This document shows positions 1 to 12,839 of a stretch of 64,000 bases of DNA, in pieces. Origin of the DNA: Lepeophtheirus salmonis (taxonomy: Eukaryota; Arthropoda; Copepoda; Siphonostomatoida; Caligidae). The stretch's first letter is position 1. Each line of letters opens with the position of its first letter. Position numbers and translations under genes: made by a program. The DNA is taken from positions 30,845,896 through 30,909,895 of the forward strand of contig NC_052144.2 in the NCBI RefSeq assembly GCF_016086655.4, read 5' to 3'. The notes under the pieces are model-generated. The model worked only from the letters and a program-made list of their open reading frames with translations. It was not told the DNA's origin and searched no databases.

Positions 1-179
1 GAAATTGGGAAAATTTATTCATAAAGAAACAGTTTATGTAGTAAGGAATATCCCTCAAAACCAGTTATTCATCCCATAACACGCTCTGTATTAAGTTAGG
101 AATTTTACACCCTGATTTCTATTGTCCATTAAAAGAATAATTTGAATTGTCCGCCAATTCAAAGTCATCAAACTCTTCC

Positions 180-1700
180 TAACTGTAAATCCAGTCCAGG
201 ACATCTTGGTTGAAATCCTCCTCCAATTGATTAGTGGATGTAGTAATGCTTCTTAGTTCTTTATTTGAAGATCTCCTGATTTTAGGAGGTGTAGGCTGAT
301 TCAATTGTTGCTTAGCATTTGATTGATGTTGTGAAGGAGCAAAATAACTGATAATTTCTGAGAACGCACAGACTGAATAAAAGATGTATGAAGTATCCTT
401 TTCAAAGTTTTCAATCTCTATGTACGGATTCTGAATCAATCTATCATGATCTTGACTAAGGAGTAAGGTTCAAAATGGATGCAATACCTCTACAGGACTG
501 GTATGGTCATTATCTCCTAAATATTAAAAAAAGTTCAATTGGGTTAAAATCGAAAAATTACTCCAGTATTTCAAAAAATATCAGAGAATCATAATACCAC
601 CTAACCTGATACTCATCTCATTCTTGAAGAAAGATTCTCGAGGCAATCTTGATTCAAACTTACTGTCAAAATGAACTTCATATTGCTATTGTTTTAAAGA
701 TAGTTGTGGAGGCCCTTTATAGAGTGGATTGAAGCAATTATTCCGAGTTGCCAATGCAGTTTGGCCTTTGTCCTTTTGCTCCACAGTTTCCACATTTCAT
801 TAGAATTTCGATCATCCACTTTGCTTGTAGGTAGAGCTGGATCCTCAAGCTACATGGAGTTCCTCAAATCCATCATTTTATTCAGGATTGCCAGTTACTT
901 TTCAAGTTGCAAACCAAACCCTCGCTTAAGAGGACTTTTTAGAAACCACAGGGATTCGTGAATTCATGAATTGAAACCACTGACTAAATAATAGTAAAGT
1001 ATTTCCCGCCATTTTGACCTCTTCATTTTCCTTCCCTAAAAAGAAAGTAAAAGCTTTTGTAGTTGTCTCGGAGAATATTTGACAAGCTGGCCCAACCCTT
1101 TGGTGAGCAATCCCTTTGCACTCAATATGATGTTCAATTTACAAGCAACTTTAAATTCACCACAATCAATATAAATGAGTTCTTCAAATGTTCTTTTTTT
1201 AACCTTGTTTGATTTCCTGTTATTATTGGGAATGATATATCCCTTGTCAAGAAGGTGGTTTTGGGGCTAGTTCAATCAAATGTAGGACATCAAGAAATCC
1301 AAAAATTGGCTGACTAGGATCATGTGGGTTTAAAAAAGTAAACTGCACAGGTTTCAGGATCCCAAGCTGACTGACGAAGGTCTTATTCTGAGATCAGAAA
1401 TGATAGCAATGATCTTGATGCTACATACTTCAATTTCATTGATAACCTCGAATAGGCTTTCTTTTGTCATTTGAGCTTGAAACTTGAAATATACAGACTG
1501 TTTTCAAGACTTAAAAAGACCTCATACCATTGCAGCTTCGACTTTCTTGCAGTCACCATCTATAGTATGAGTTTTAGTTTCAATTTCAAACCGGGTCTTG
1601 AAACCTGCTTGACAATAAATTGCTTTAGCCGTGCTCAGCCCTCCAAAGTGTAGAAGAAACGTCAAAGAATATTTTTGTCGGCAAGGGTATAATCGCTGCA
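180..1700 (-). pseudogene. P-element/THAP9-like transposase remnant
   Basis: Read on the minus strand from ~1,700 down to 180, pieces in shifting frames follow the block order of P-element-type transposases. These are MTKESLFEVINEIE (~1,470), IIAIISDL (~1,410, first catalytic Asp region), FGFLDVLHLIEL (~1,305, the block usually read as D-x-PHLLKL), LLDKGYIIPNN (~1,245), SETTTKAFTFF (~1,070) and FSQWFQFMNSR (~1,000). The last open piece (439-179, 86 codons) ends in DVLDWIYS and would be the C-terminus. Several stops and frameshifts break it, so it cannot make a transposase. No THAP zinc finger was found upstream, so the N-terminus is missing or too decayed. The family is known to cut and paste DNA using GTP and a DDE/DDD fold. 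The assignment rests on remembered block order, not on a search. Confidence 0.65.
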
Positions 1701-1745
1701 TTCCAACAACAAAAGGAAATACACTGTCTTCAAGAGCTAAAAAAG

Positions 1746-2096
1746 ATGAGTGATTGTGGACTCGATATTCAAAAAGATTTGGATACCATTATTCAAAATA
1801 AAATCGAAGGCGGAGCAATAATTTTTAAATCAGTGCTGATTGAAAAAAAACATCAAGGGTCCAGTGGTTTTCTCTGCCAAACTAAAAAATATTCAAAGTT
1901 TGAGAATTTTTTTTGCTTTAAGACGGGAGAATGGAGAGGTAACTCACAACTCCACAAACAAAAATTACACATGAAATCTTGTCCTTTAACTCAAATCTTT
2001 ATAGATGTAGCGGATGTAAAAAACACGCTACCTGCTGTAACTTGCTCGATTCCCCCAGCTCATCCGAAGAAATACAAAATATATAGAGAATTATAA
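1746..2096 (+). CDS. Unidentified 116-codon ORF
   Basis: An uninterrupted frame lies between the P-like remnant and the LINE. It begins MSDCGLDIQKD and contains three cysteines and two histidines in a central stretch (FLCQTKK, FFCFKTG, LHKQKLHMKSC). These could recall a zinc-binding fold, but the spacing fits no family I recognise. No promoter, splice site or partner exon is evident. It may be the decayed 5' part of one of the neighbouring elements, or a chance frame. Confidence 0.2.
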   Translation: MSDCGLDIQKDLDTIIQNKIEGGAIIFKSVLIEKKHQGSSGFLCQTKKYSKFENFFCFKTGEWRGNSQLHKQKLHMKSCPLTQIFIDVADVKNTLPAVTCSIPPAHPKKYKIYREL

Positions 2097-2179
2097 GAAA
2101 AAATTTAAATCCCCAGGGTTATCAGGGTTGCCATTTAAATTTTATAAGATATCTGTAAAAAACTATTTCCCATTTTAGA

Positions 2180-4171
2180 AGCTTCTTACCAAGAGATTTG
2201 GAAATTAGGCTCTATTCCAAAGTTTATGAGTAAAAGGGGTTTAACTCTGATACTAAAGAAAGACATAGAAAAACTGAATATAGCAAATTATAGACCGATA
2301 ACGCTTCTTAACGAGCAGAATACATACCAAGACACTATTGATACAGATAAGGGAAATGAAAGGACTTTTCAGTGATCTGGTGGACTTTCAGAAGGCCTTC
2401 GACTCCATTTCCCATAAATATATACTGTAGCAGCTAAAAAGAATAGGGTTCTCCCTGAAAATGATTCATATGGTAGAGCTATATTAAGGTACTCTTCTTC
2501 TAAACTTAGCTTTTATTGTGGGTAGGTTTAATTCGAGGTAACTCGGGCATGCAAGAAGGAGATCATTTGTCCCCAACCCTTTTTCTTATAGTATTGGACT
2601 AATTACATTAAACTCTAAGTTCTATCTTCAAAAATGAAATGCCAACTATGGCTCTATTTTACGCGGATGAATTAACTGTTTATTGGGCGGGATCTTTGAA
2701 GGAAATCATTTCGTATGTGAGAACAGTGTTTGGGACCCTGAATCATTTTCAGACCCTTTCGCTCTAGTGGCCAACACCAGCACGAAGGAAGTTTTATCTT
2801 CACTGGAAGAACCTTTGAAGAGATCTTTTCCGTTATTGAAATTCTCCAGGAGATCAAATCTTCTTGGAGTCTATATAACAAAAGAGGATGGAGCGATCGG
2901 CATTAACTTTAACAAAGAGAGATTCCTAGAATCTCTCTCTAGTACTAGGTACCATATAAATATATTAGATAGGGTAAAAATATCGAATGGTCGCAATATC
3001 CAGAGTAGTCCAATTACTTAAGTATACACTGTATTAAGAGAAAATTAAAGATAAAATACAGATCATCCAGAAATTTTTTGTATGGGGTTCAAAGCGAGCT
3101 TTTCTTTCAAAGAGCTGCTAGTACGCTCGAATTTCATCGTGGGCATAGGTCTAAAAAATATAGAAACCGTGTGGAAATCTTTACCTTTACATGGCTGATT
3201 AGACTCAGAAGTTGTTCGGATTTTTAGGAAAAATGCTTATAAGATAGTTTTAAAAGGAATTCCAAATGTTTCCATTTAACAAAATAATTTTCATTGGTCC
3301 TACTGAGCTGTTCAAGTCTTCAAGTATGTTTAGTGCTTATAGTAAGAAAATCACCTATTCATGGTAATCAATTGTGGACTCTGTTCTTCCTGGGCTGGGC
3401 GTAGACGAACCATTGAACTTCAAGCATAGGTTGAACACTAGAGATGAATTCTTCAAGGTATCAGGACTTTCAGCAATTAGACAATTGTGGAATGAGTCCA
3501 CAAATGCCACACCAACGACCTTCTTGCCTATTAAAATAATAGAAAAATGATTAAGACGTATGATAGAAAGTTTTATAGATCCCCCCCAATCCTGTTCTAC
3601 ATTGCATTAGAATCCATAGCTATTTCAAGCGTCTGCAAGAAAGCCATCAAAAGCCAAATTGTGGGGTTTTCGATGCTTTGGTTCGTAAACACTTACTTCG
3701 ATTAGGTTGTAAACCGTCGTAAGGTGTTCTGAAAACTCAATAAAAATATTCTGCAACCTTTTCATGGACTCAAAAGAAAAGTGGTTCCACTATAGGACAG
3801 TTACTTCTACCCTTTTTACAAATAAATCGAGAGTCGAAGAAAAAGAGAGATACTGCACATTCTGTAAGTCCAGTTTAGAGACTTCAAGACATCTGTTTTG
3901 GGATTGGCCAAGTGTAGTTAACATTGTCCATACGAGCACTGAGTTTTTGAGGAAATGCTACAATTCAGAAATAAAGATTGGGGATTGGCTGGTAATGTCA
4001 CCACCTCAACATAGATTTCATTTCAAAATAGAATGCATTATAACGAATAAACTAATTATTCTCTACACGGCAAGAAATAAGAACTCTTGCAAACCTACTT
4101 GTCTGGACAGACTCTTCTTAAGATCCCCTGAAGGGCTGGAGAGGTTCGAAAGGAATGGAATTGTCTTATAG
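2180..4171 (+). mobile_element. Non-LTR retrotransposon (LINE, L1/Tx1-like), decayed pol
   Basis: Plus-strand pieces give reverse-transcriptase blocks in the right order but in several frames. The fingers block is LKKDIEKLNIANYRPITLLN (~2,252-2,311). Motif A is LVDFQKAFDSI (~2,378). Motif B is GMQEGDHLSPTLF (~2,549). Motif C is FYADELTVYW (~2,656; the second Asp of YADD is Glu). A thumb-like LLGVYITKEDG lies at ~2,860. A 3' open frame (3,764-4,171) holds CTFCKSSLETSRHLFWD, resembling the C-terminal C-x2-C...H finger of L1/Tx1-type elements. Such proteins copy their own RNA at a nicked target. The endonuclease region is absent, the motif C Glu and the frame breaks make it inactive, and clade assignment is tentative. 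Confidence 0.65.
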
Positions 4172-4559
4172 CTTTGCTTTTTAGTTTAATTGTTTAGCAG
4201 ATTTTGTTAAGATTTTATTATCTTATTTCATTTACTCGTGTTCATTTTTTTTTTAACGATAAATGATTGTCACTAGTGTTAAAATAATTAATTAATATTA
4301 TTTCGGAATGAATTTGCTGGTTTTTTTTTTTTTTGAATGTTAACAGGGTTCGGAAGCAAAACGTGTACTGTTAGTAAATGCCAATTATGTAATTAAAATA
4401 CAGAAGTTTTGTGATTTTTTGCTGCATATTCCGAATTTCCTGTCTTTTTTGCATAAGTAAACAAAAATAAACATTTCTCAAATCCTCCATCATGAGTGAG
4501 TTTTTATACAAGGACCACACGCTACCTGTTGACGGACACTCACTCTGAAGGAAAAGAAA

Positions 4560-5185
4560 CTGTAGAGGTGCAAGAAAGTTCGTTCTAGATCAAGGCAAAT
4601 GGATCCGCAGTAAAAAATATCTCTGATGAGAAGATTTTCACGGTGGACCAGGTCTACAACCATCGGAACAGTCTTTGCCTTAGGGATCACCAGAGGACGT
4701 CCAGGGGGATATTCCTACAAAACATCCGGCCCAAACAATGGTACTGGGCTCGTGGCGTCCGACGGCAAGAAGATGCCTCCCTTCTTTTTTTATGCTGGGT
4801 AGAAAATCGGTCAGGAGGCCTACTACAAGGTGCTGAGTTTAACCATACTGCCATGCTGAAGGCCACCTTCCCAGAGGACAACTTTTTGTGGAACCAAGAT
4901 GGTGCACCCTCACACACATCGGCCAAATGTGAAGTTCTGCACCGACAACATGTCTGCTTTTTGGCCCAAGGATATGTGGCCATCATCTACGCCGGATTTG
5001 AACCCGTTGGACTTTGCTGTGTTGGGAAATTTGGAGAGGAAGACTAACTGGACATCTCACCCGAACGTGGACCCATTGTGAAGGAGTGGAACAACTTGTT
5101 CGAGAAGTTCATCATCAACTCTTCCATAGATTTTTGCTACCGTGTGGAGGCTTTGATTGCTGCTGAGGACGGCCATATTGATTGA
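4560..5185 (+). pseudogene. Mariner/maT-type transposase, catalytic half
   Basis: From ~4,600 the plus strand reads SDEKIFTVDQVYNHRNS (first catalytic Asp), then FPEDNFLWNQDGAPSH (second Asp, 4,898-4,900), then WPSSTPDLNPLDFAV (third Asp ~5,010). It ends AALIAAEDGHID-type and stops at 5,183-5,185. The second and third Asp lie about 36-37 codons apart once the frameshift between them is allowed for, which suits the DD37D (maT) group rather than DD34D mariner. The N-terminal helix-turn-helix is mostly missing; only a short piece (IKANGSAVK) precedes the first Asp. At least two frameshifts are present. Smaller frames on the minus strand here are antisense shadows. Confidence 0.8.
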
Positions 5186-5622
5186 ACATGTCCACAAAGG
5201 TCGTGTCTCGAGAACAAATAATTTTGTCACTGAGTTTAGCTTTGCTGTCCAAAGCATTCGGATCGGATCCTAGGGCGAATTCCGTCCGATGGATACAATA
5301 ACTCACTAACAAATTTTTCATTTTTTGAGATGATGGCTTTGTTACCACCTCACTTCCTCCTGAGCTTTCGAAGCTCGATCATCCCGGATTCTGACATCCT
5401 GTAACTGTGCCATGTGATATTCTATATATATCTATATGAACATAACTAATATATACATATAAAAATTGGTTGGAGGATATTGAATTAGCATTACATTCCG
5501 ATAATAAAACTATAATATATTCTTACATAAATATACTACAAATTATAATAATTATTTATATTTTTACACATTTTTATTGAAAAAGTAAGAAGACTTAGTA
5601 TTTATTTAGGAAAAATATTATT

Positions 5623-6140
5623 TTATTCATCAATATGTATGTTGTCCCTTTCAAAGTAATCTGTTTAAGATACAATACAACTGTGCCAACGCTTTTTCCA
5701 ATCCTTAAAGGACTTTACATAAACACTTTTCGGAATAACATTTAACTTTTACTGCTATACAGTCATTATCTTCTCAATTGAAACATATCTTTGTCTTTTC
5801 ATAAGTCTCTTCTGTTTTGGGAACAAGAAAAGTAACATGGGGCCAAATCTGGTGAAAATGGTCCATGATTTTGGACGATAATTTTTTGGAATATTTTCGT
5901 CGGAATTAAGCTATTTCGGAGCAAACTTTGATGACATTCGTCTAATACCCAATACATTCGAGAAAAAAATTATGGCACCAGCCAACCGGTAGTGATTCCA
6001 CGGTTATCAATAACAATTTTCTCCACTGCTTTAACGTTTTCATCTGTTGTTTGGGCCTCCAGAGTGATGCTCGTCATTAGCATCTTCCTAGTCATCTTGG
6101 AAGAGTTTGTACAAGTTTAAAAATTCTTTTTTACTAAGAA
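5623..6140 (-). pseudogene. Mariner transposase deletion derivative (YFEGDN type)
   Basis: On the minus strand the C-terminus reads KDWKKRWHSCIVS, then DYFEGDNIHIDE and a stop at 5,625-5,623, the classic ending of one mariner lineage. Upstream lie KSVYVKSFK and FLFPKQKRLMKRQRY (the block after SPDLAPCD), then FSNVLGIRRMSSKFAPK from the N-terminal helix-turn-helix region and YKLFQDD at ~6,110. The blocks NSDEN and IFTRFGPMLLF abut, so most of the catalytic core between the helix-turn-helix and the third Asp is gone. Frames also shift. It is a non-functional, internally deleted copy facing the maT remnant next door. Confidence 0.75.
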
Positions 6141-9100
6141 TAGTTCGTATACCAGTGTCAACATTTCAAGTGTTTTTACGAAAATTTAAAGTCTATTTTT
6201 GATCCGTGTTTTTCAAGAGAAAAAAAAGCATAATACTTATAACCGTTATTCCTCTCACAAATGAAATAAACATATTATATAGCTAAAACAGTAAATGTAT
6301 GTTCTGGCGGGCGTACAAACACACACACAAAAAAAAAAAAATCGAGTATACCAAGTGTACCTTGCCTGCAAAATTTGAAAAGTCATCTTACTTTTTTAAC
6401 ACATCTCGTACATATAAATATATACATAGAATATAAATATAAAATATATTGAAATATGCATCATTGCACCATGAATTCAAAATATACTAATAACATATTA
6501 AAAAAAAAAAAATGTTATTTTTCCTTGAACCCATTTTTCTTGGAGTTCTATTAGACACTTATTCTCTTCAATTCCTGAATTATCATGAACAAAGTTTCCT
6601 AAATTTCTTTATTGGCACAAAGACCTTATTTTTTTCTTTGTCTTAAGACATACCCTTAAGGTGGTGGCCTTATCATCATTTTCTTTTTCTGCCACATCTC
6701 CATCCGCGTCATCTCTAAGAAGTGACTTCTTTGTCTTTCTCCTCATCCTCTAATTTGTCATCCTTCATATCTTTTCCAACAATTCATATATCTTAAAATA
6801 TATTGGATGGCACAAGAGTCTATATCACTGTATTTGCTTCGAGTTGATATTTTAACGAAGCCTATTCATGATCAAGGAATTCTGGCAGAAGTTTTGTAAA
6901 AAAAAACATATCAAAATTATTTATCATAAAATAAAATTATTGACATTCTTCTAAGTTTTCTAAGTTTTTCAGTCATTCAGTCCACGTTTTGCTTACAAAC
7001 CCTGTAGATATTTGAAATTAATGTACATAGAAGAAAATAATAGTGTAAAATAAAAGATAATAAAATACGCCCGCACGTATATAAACAGAAACTGTAATTT
7101 TATTTTGTCCAAATATTTTAATTATATTAATAGATACCACGGAATTTTAAGTGAATGGAAGACGGAAGACTTTTTTTCTGGGGAAAAGAAAACAAAATAC
7201 AGGCCTTAGGAAAGGTGAGTGCTATATTTTGGTTATGAGACTGATTCCACGAATCTCGCCAAATCACTTCATTCTTTCCTCCAGAACGAATATTCAAAAG
7301 TTCCTGGCTAAGAGGTATTCTTAGACTAAAAAGTATCTTCTGATTATTCAAGGCTTGCTCACTCCTTTTTGAGCATGGTGATTTTGTCATTGAGTGTATT
7401 GAAAAATGAAGGGATTTCGAAAATACACGATGCAACCACGGGTGAAGTTTGTTCAACTTCAAAAACTTTATTAGATGCCTGTTGCTATTCATAGCAAATC
7501 TTCCGAAATATATCTCAATTCAGGCACTGAAACGTCAAAGATACGCTACTAAAGCCACTACGTCTGCTAGGATATCAAGCGAAAATGAAGTTATCATTCA
7601 AACAGAGCAAGCTTTTGTTCCTTGGACTGTGTCATTTGTTTCGCTAACTGTTGCTCAAATTGTCAATTAAACACTTCCATGTAACATTAATTAAAAAATA
7701 TAAGTGAAGACTTATTTTAATTTGACAACTTGTTAGAATTATCCATAGAATTCATGCCAATTTTTTTTTTGTCAATGTGGAAAAGGATCTTTTCTTCGTA
7801 TCATAAGAACTTCAAAGTAAGCCTCATGCTTATACAAGACATTCTAATAAAAAACAAAACCCAAAAATTTACCGAGAAGATATTTTCACTGCTAATAAAA
7901 TTATATAATATATCATGGAAGAGGAAGTTTATTAGAAGAAGTTACTTTTGCTGAAATTTCCATTGTGTTCGTCGTTTCTGGCTATGTAGACAAATCACTG
8001 TTTCCTAGATAAAAATGTAACTTTTGCTAAATACAGTAATACAGTTTGAATAATATTTTTACCTCATCTAGTAAAAAAAACAAAATGTAAACATTCCAAA
8101 ACTAAACTTCATAACAAAATTCATAGTGGAATTAGTTGGAGTAACTTACTCTACTTTTTATAAAGTTGTGTAAATATACCTTCTCTATAACTTCATAATG
8201 GGGTTAAAAAAGTATTTCTTTATAACTCGTGGTCTACTTCCACATGTCATCCAGTAGTAATGTTCAAAACACTTAGGTAAATTTAAAAGTAAATCCATGA
8301 ATAATTTGATATAAAGAATTCAGAGATATACTTTATTAATTATTTTGTTAATTTGAATTAAACAATACAATAAATTAATACATATATTTTATTTAGATAA
8401 ACATTAAAATATTATAAAGAAATTTCAAAAACAAAATAAAGAAATTTAAAATTAAAGAAATAATTATTTTAAAGTATATCTATAATTTAGACTAGATGAG
8501 ATAGAAAATATAAAGGAATCAAGAGTATTTACTCAAGTAATTTATCTAGGATGAATATTGTAAGTACATTTTGTGAATTATTTAAATTTCAAGATTAAGA
8601 ATTATAGATATTTTTATTATAATCAGCTACTTCAATTAATTTGAAAAAACGAATCAAGAGGGATAAAGAGGGGGGGAGGGGGTTAATTGTTAAGGTGAGC
8701 TTTGAAAATTAATGTCTCAAGAGTCAATAGGACGGAGGATGGATGTCCTAGGAATAGAATGTTTGGGTAGTTTTTCCTAATTAAAGGATAGTTTTGATAT
8801 CATAACTTACATGATAATGATTAAAAATAGCAAAGGTAGGAGATAGTTCCTATATTGGAAATACAAATAGCTCTGGAGTGACGGATGTATTCGTTCTTGA
8901 GACATGTTAGAAGTCACTATCACGATCCTGATGATAATTCGTATCTTCGTAAAAGATGAATGATGCTTCCATTAGATGATATCTAAAGATTGAGGCATGA
9001 TATCTTCCTCCAAACCTTGTACATCAAATTTAAGGTATGAGGCGAGTTTCTCAAAAGAGTAGAATACAAAATAGAGCTGAATTTATGATTAATATATTCA

Positions 9101-9600
9101 TGATTTTCAATGAAGTAGCTTTGGATAGAGGAAGGAAACTCCCTGACTTCGGGTCTATTATTTGATTTTTCTTGCTCTATATAGAAATTCAACAGTATGA
9201 GAGGATTACATAAAAACCCTTGAGTGACTAATGTATTATTGAAGTTCTGATCTACGAGATTGGGAGTCACTATGTCGGGAATTTATGTTAAAATGTATCT
9301 CCACAATAAATATTCCGCCTGAAAAAGGAGATGAAAGCCAGTGAGTAAGACAAAGATCTTGCTTCGAAGGGTAGAGATCCCTGAACATCAAAACATATTC
9401 TTAGGATATTAAAAAAAGAAGATATGGATTCATTGAAACCATGGGTGGATAAAAATCTATTAAACGAATGTTCTGTCGGACATATCCATATAAATCACCG
9501 ATAAACCGACACTACAGAGCCAATCAATTCAAACTCTTCCCTCTCATAGTTATATTATGATTTCTGATGTAGGTTTACTGTGATGTGATGTTTATGTGAG
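6141..9600. other. Gene-poor A/T-rich stretch
   Basis: No recognised gene. A 121-codon minus frame (7,127-7,492) and a 73-codon plus frame (7,449-7,670) overlap head to head; neither resembles a family I know. A CA/A run sits near 6,320 and a G-rich run near 8,670. Two ~50 bp segments near 8,874 and 9,222 resemble each other (GAGTGAC..ATGTATT at the start, AGTCACTAT at the end). The second lies in a 95-codon minus frame (8,983-9,270) of unknown nature. Confidence 0.4.
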
Positions 9601-10130
9601 CTGCTAGGCCAGAGTCAAGTTAATTTTTTTGTCGCCGGCTCCCTGAGCATCAAGAAACCCTCCTAGTATTCTAAATATAACCCAGTCTGTACAGGTGAAG
9701 TAGCAGGCCTCAAGGCAGTTTAAACTGCACCGACCCCCCAATTCTAAGCGCCAAGAACCCTTCCAATATGCTAGAATACATACCAGCCCACTGATTGTGC
9801 AAGCTAACTGCTGGCCTCGAGTCAAGCTAAATGTCTCAGCCAGCCCTTCCCTAAGCACTAAGAAATCCTCCCAATATCCCAAAATATACCCCGGCTCTCA
9901 GTTTGTACAGGTGAAATACTGGGCCTCAAGCCAGTTTAAACTGCATCCCTGCCCCATTTCTAAGTACCAAGAAACCATTCTAATATGCTAGAATAGACCC
10001 TCATCCATGGGTTGAGTATATGAGCTGCTAGTAGGTTAGGCGGATTAAATTATATCACTGCCGCTTCCCTGAGCATTAAAGAACACTTCAAAATACACCC
10101 CGGCCCTCAAGTTGTACATATAAAGTGCAA
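9601..10130. repeat. Five-unit ~105 bp tandem array with A/B alternation
   Basis: Five related monomers start near 9,601 (A1), 9,702 (B1), 9,808 (A2), 9,919 (B2) and 10,025 (A3). A units contain CCCTGAGCAT or CCCTAAGCAC and a GTTGTACA or GTACAGGTGAA end. B units contain CAGTTTAAACTGCA and AATATGCTAGAATA. A resembles A and B resembles B more than A resembles B, so the real period is a ~207-217 bp dimer. GC content is clearly higher than in the flanks. There is no coding evidence; the small frames across it are by-products of the repeat. Confidence 0.8.
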
Positions 10131-12137
10131 AAAAACATATTTATAGGTCTCTATGTCCTTGAAGCCAAAAAAAATACTACAAGAACCGTTTCTTGAGCCT
10201 TGAGAACCTACATTAAATTATTTATGCAAATTAATTATTAAGATTTACAAATTTATGTTATATTCTGTAGAACTATGTAAAATAAAATATATTGTCATTT
10301 AAGTAGAGAAGGTAAAAACCCATAATTACCACCGGCCTGCCTCTACTCTTTCTTCCTCGTCCTTGACATTACATAGGTGATAGAATTTTAGAGTCTGGCA
10401 ATAATCCCACATAATTTTTATTCCCAAAAGAGGGGAATGTAAAAGAAGTGATTGCTTCAAAAAGTAGACCAAGAAGAGTTATGTCATTTGTTTACTAAAT
10501 ATTCCTTCAAGATGCGAAACAATTAAAAACGAAAAAAGTTAAGCTTCATTAATGATTATTCCATATGTCAATAATTTAATGCATAGGCCAATAATGGCTT
10601 CTTAAATATCTACTCTAGACATTAAAGAGAAAAAAGTATTGCTCGTACGCTAGAATATTATTACTTTTTTAAAGCAAAATTACTAGGCCTATTTATATCA
10701 TAACTTTTTCAAATGAATAATTAATTAAAGCAAATTCATTTTAACAAATCATTTCTATTAATTAATATAACAAATATATAATATAAAACTATACCCTAAT
10801 ATTTCAATTAGAAAAAAAATGTTAAGAAATTTTTTACATTCATTACTTAATTTTGAGATATTATTAATTGAGGTCCTGATGAGACTACTGGATGTTTATT
10901 GGGGAGAACAAATAAATTTTTGAAGCAATGGTTATGATTATATAAGAAAATCACACTTTCTTTCTCCTTGAGTTCATAAGTGTTGGTTGAATGGAACGAC
11001 AGAGCTTCATTTAAACGTTATACATATTTATTAATGCTTTGTTTATTTGAATATGTTTGTAATTTTTATAACATGATAACAGATCGCATACGATATTTCT
11101 CCTCCACCTCTAGAAATGGTTGTAAGGAAATATTGTCATTCAATCCTCCAAATTGCCAGTAGCTGGAGAATTTGCCTTCAATCGGAAATAAATTTAGCTT
11201 TTAAGAAGAGTATACCCATTTTTTTTTTCCAAGTATATATAATTAGAAAAATTATAGATTTAATTAAGAGTGTGCTTTAGAGAATAAATCTTTGGAAATT
11301 CCTAAGATTTTTTTATCTTTCCACTTTTCTACCCATATCAAAAAATGGATTGTATGATGTTTCGTCGTCTCAAAAATACATTTTTCATGGCAAAAATATA
11401 TCTTCTCACATAAATAGTAAGGGTTGAAATGGGTTTTTACCACTTTAAGTCATTTTTAATGAATTTTTGCATTTATTAGCTTAAAATGAGCTCATTTTAT
11501 TCAATTTTAATATATTATTTACTATATATATATATCCTTAATATAGAAAGTATCAAAGATGAATCTTACACCTTTTATTATGAGTTTGATCATTATTTGC
11601 AACCACGCAACCATTCATAGGCTATGACGTCAATATTAAAAAGCGTAGTGGAAGTCAAACACCAGATATACACGTGTTATGTTATAACCTTGTATATCTA
11701 TAAACCTTACCCTTGAACAATTATATCACTCATACATACCTACAATATGAAAATCACTATCCATATCTTCTTGAAGAAAATAAATGATGACATGTTATTT
11801 TGGTGATGTATATTTCTTTCAAGTATGTAAATATTTATGACAGTTTTTATTCTTAATAATACTCTGGTCTTAACCTTAAAAGAAGTTGCTTTTTAGCAAC
11901 AAAGAATAAAAAAAAATAATAGCAAAGACGAATACTAAGATTATATTTACTCACCTGTTATGTATTTTTATTAAAATACTTACATACTTAGAATAGCAAA
12001 TAAGAATCACAAATATTTACAAAAAAAAAAAAAATACAAGAATTTGCAAACTTTTTTGTAGTTTTAAAAAAGTTCATAGATATTAATTAAAATATATATT
12101 CAATATAAAAAAAAAGTATATAATTATAACATGTATA
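10131..12137. other. A/T-rich non-coding stretch
   Basis: Long A/T runs, several TATATA tracts and scattered short frames. One 60-codon plus frame (10,980-11,162) starts MLVEWNDRASFKRY and resembles nothing known to me. A palindromic TGACGTCA occurs near 11,625, a CRE-like word with no supporting gene. No RNA gene or element end was recognised. Confidence 0.4.
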
Positions 12138-12615
12138 TACTGGGTGTTCCATTTCAATCTGAACACTGATTAATTCAATATTTAAAAAGGAGGCTGAGTG
12201 ATTGAAATAAATAAGTATATTAAAAGCATAAACAATTAGTTACAAAACAAAAGAAACTGGAGCTCTCTAGTAGAGCGTGTGCTATGAAACTAACTTCAAC
12301 TAAACCAAATCCGAAATGATCACAACATGAATTCAGGCATAAGTAAGAATACCCTGCGATTTTTTTGTCTGGTCTGAATTTGAAGTGTTGCTTCCGGTCA
12401 AAGATGCCGGCCAGTAATAAAACTCCTCCAAAAATGATCAAAATTTGATGGGAAAAAAAAAAAAATATTCCTGCAAGTTTGGATGAAAAGAAAAATTTAT
12501 TTTATAAAAAAATCTATTGTTCTGTTAAAAGCATGTTAATTTAGTTTATTAAATTATATAATCCATATACCACAGCAAATATAGTAATACCGCGTGCTTT
12601 GTGACCCATTTTTTA
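12138..12615 (-). mobile_element. Left inverted arm: transposase-less maT-family copy
   Basis: Its reverse complement matches 15,040-15,392 over ~350 bp, with shared words such as TTTCATAGCACACGCTCTAC, ATCAAATTTTGATC, GGTATTCTTACTTA and ATGGATTATATAA. Beyond the CTCTAC word the transposase is missing and the copy runs directly into a 3' untranslated stretch. Its outer end, TACTGGGTGTTCCATTTCA (12,138), is an inverted version of the end of the right-hand element at 16,090 (AATGGACCACTCAGTA). It is therefore either a deleted copy lying head to head with the element at 15.0 kb, or the left arm of one large palindromic element. Confidence 0.7.
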
Positions 12616-12839
12616 TTTATTTGTTCTTTCTTTTTCTCTCCTGTTATTTTCTTTAAAAAAAGAAAGAAAGAAATGAAACTAAGTATTAAGGAGATTTGGC
12701 ATATATATTTCTATATTAAATTCATACAGTTTTAACATAAATAAATTCAATAGTTAGTCTTAATTGAAATAAATGTCTATATATATACAAATCAATTAAA
12801 TTAACTAGATTTATTCATTTGGAGCTAAGGTTGTAAAGT

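Noticed and set aside
4687..4986. 99-codon minus-strand frame
   Set aside because: Exactly antisense to the maT catalytic blocks on the plus strand.
11520..11540. TA microsatellite and many TATA-like words
   Set aside because: Simple A/T-rich sequence; such words are too common here to call promoters.
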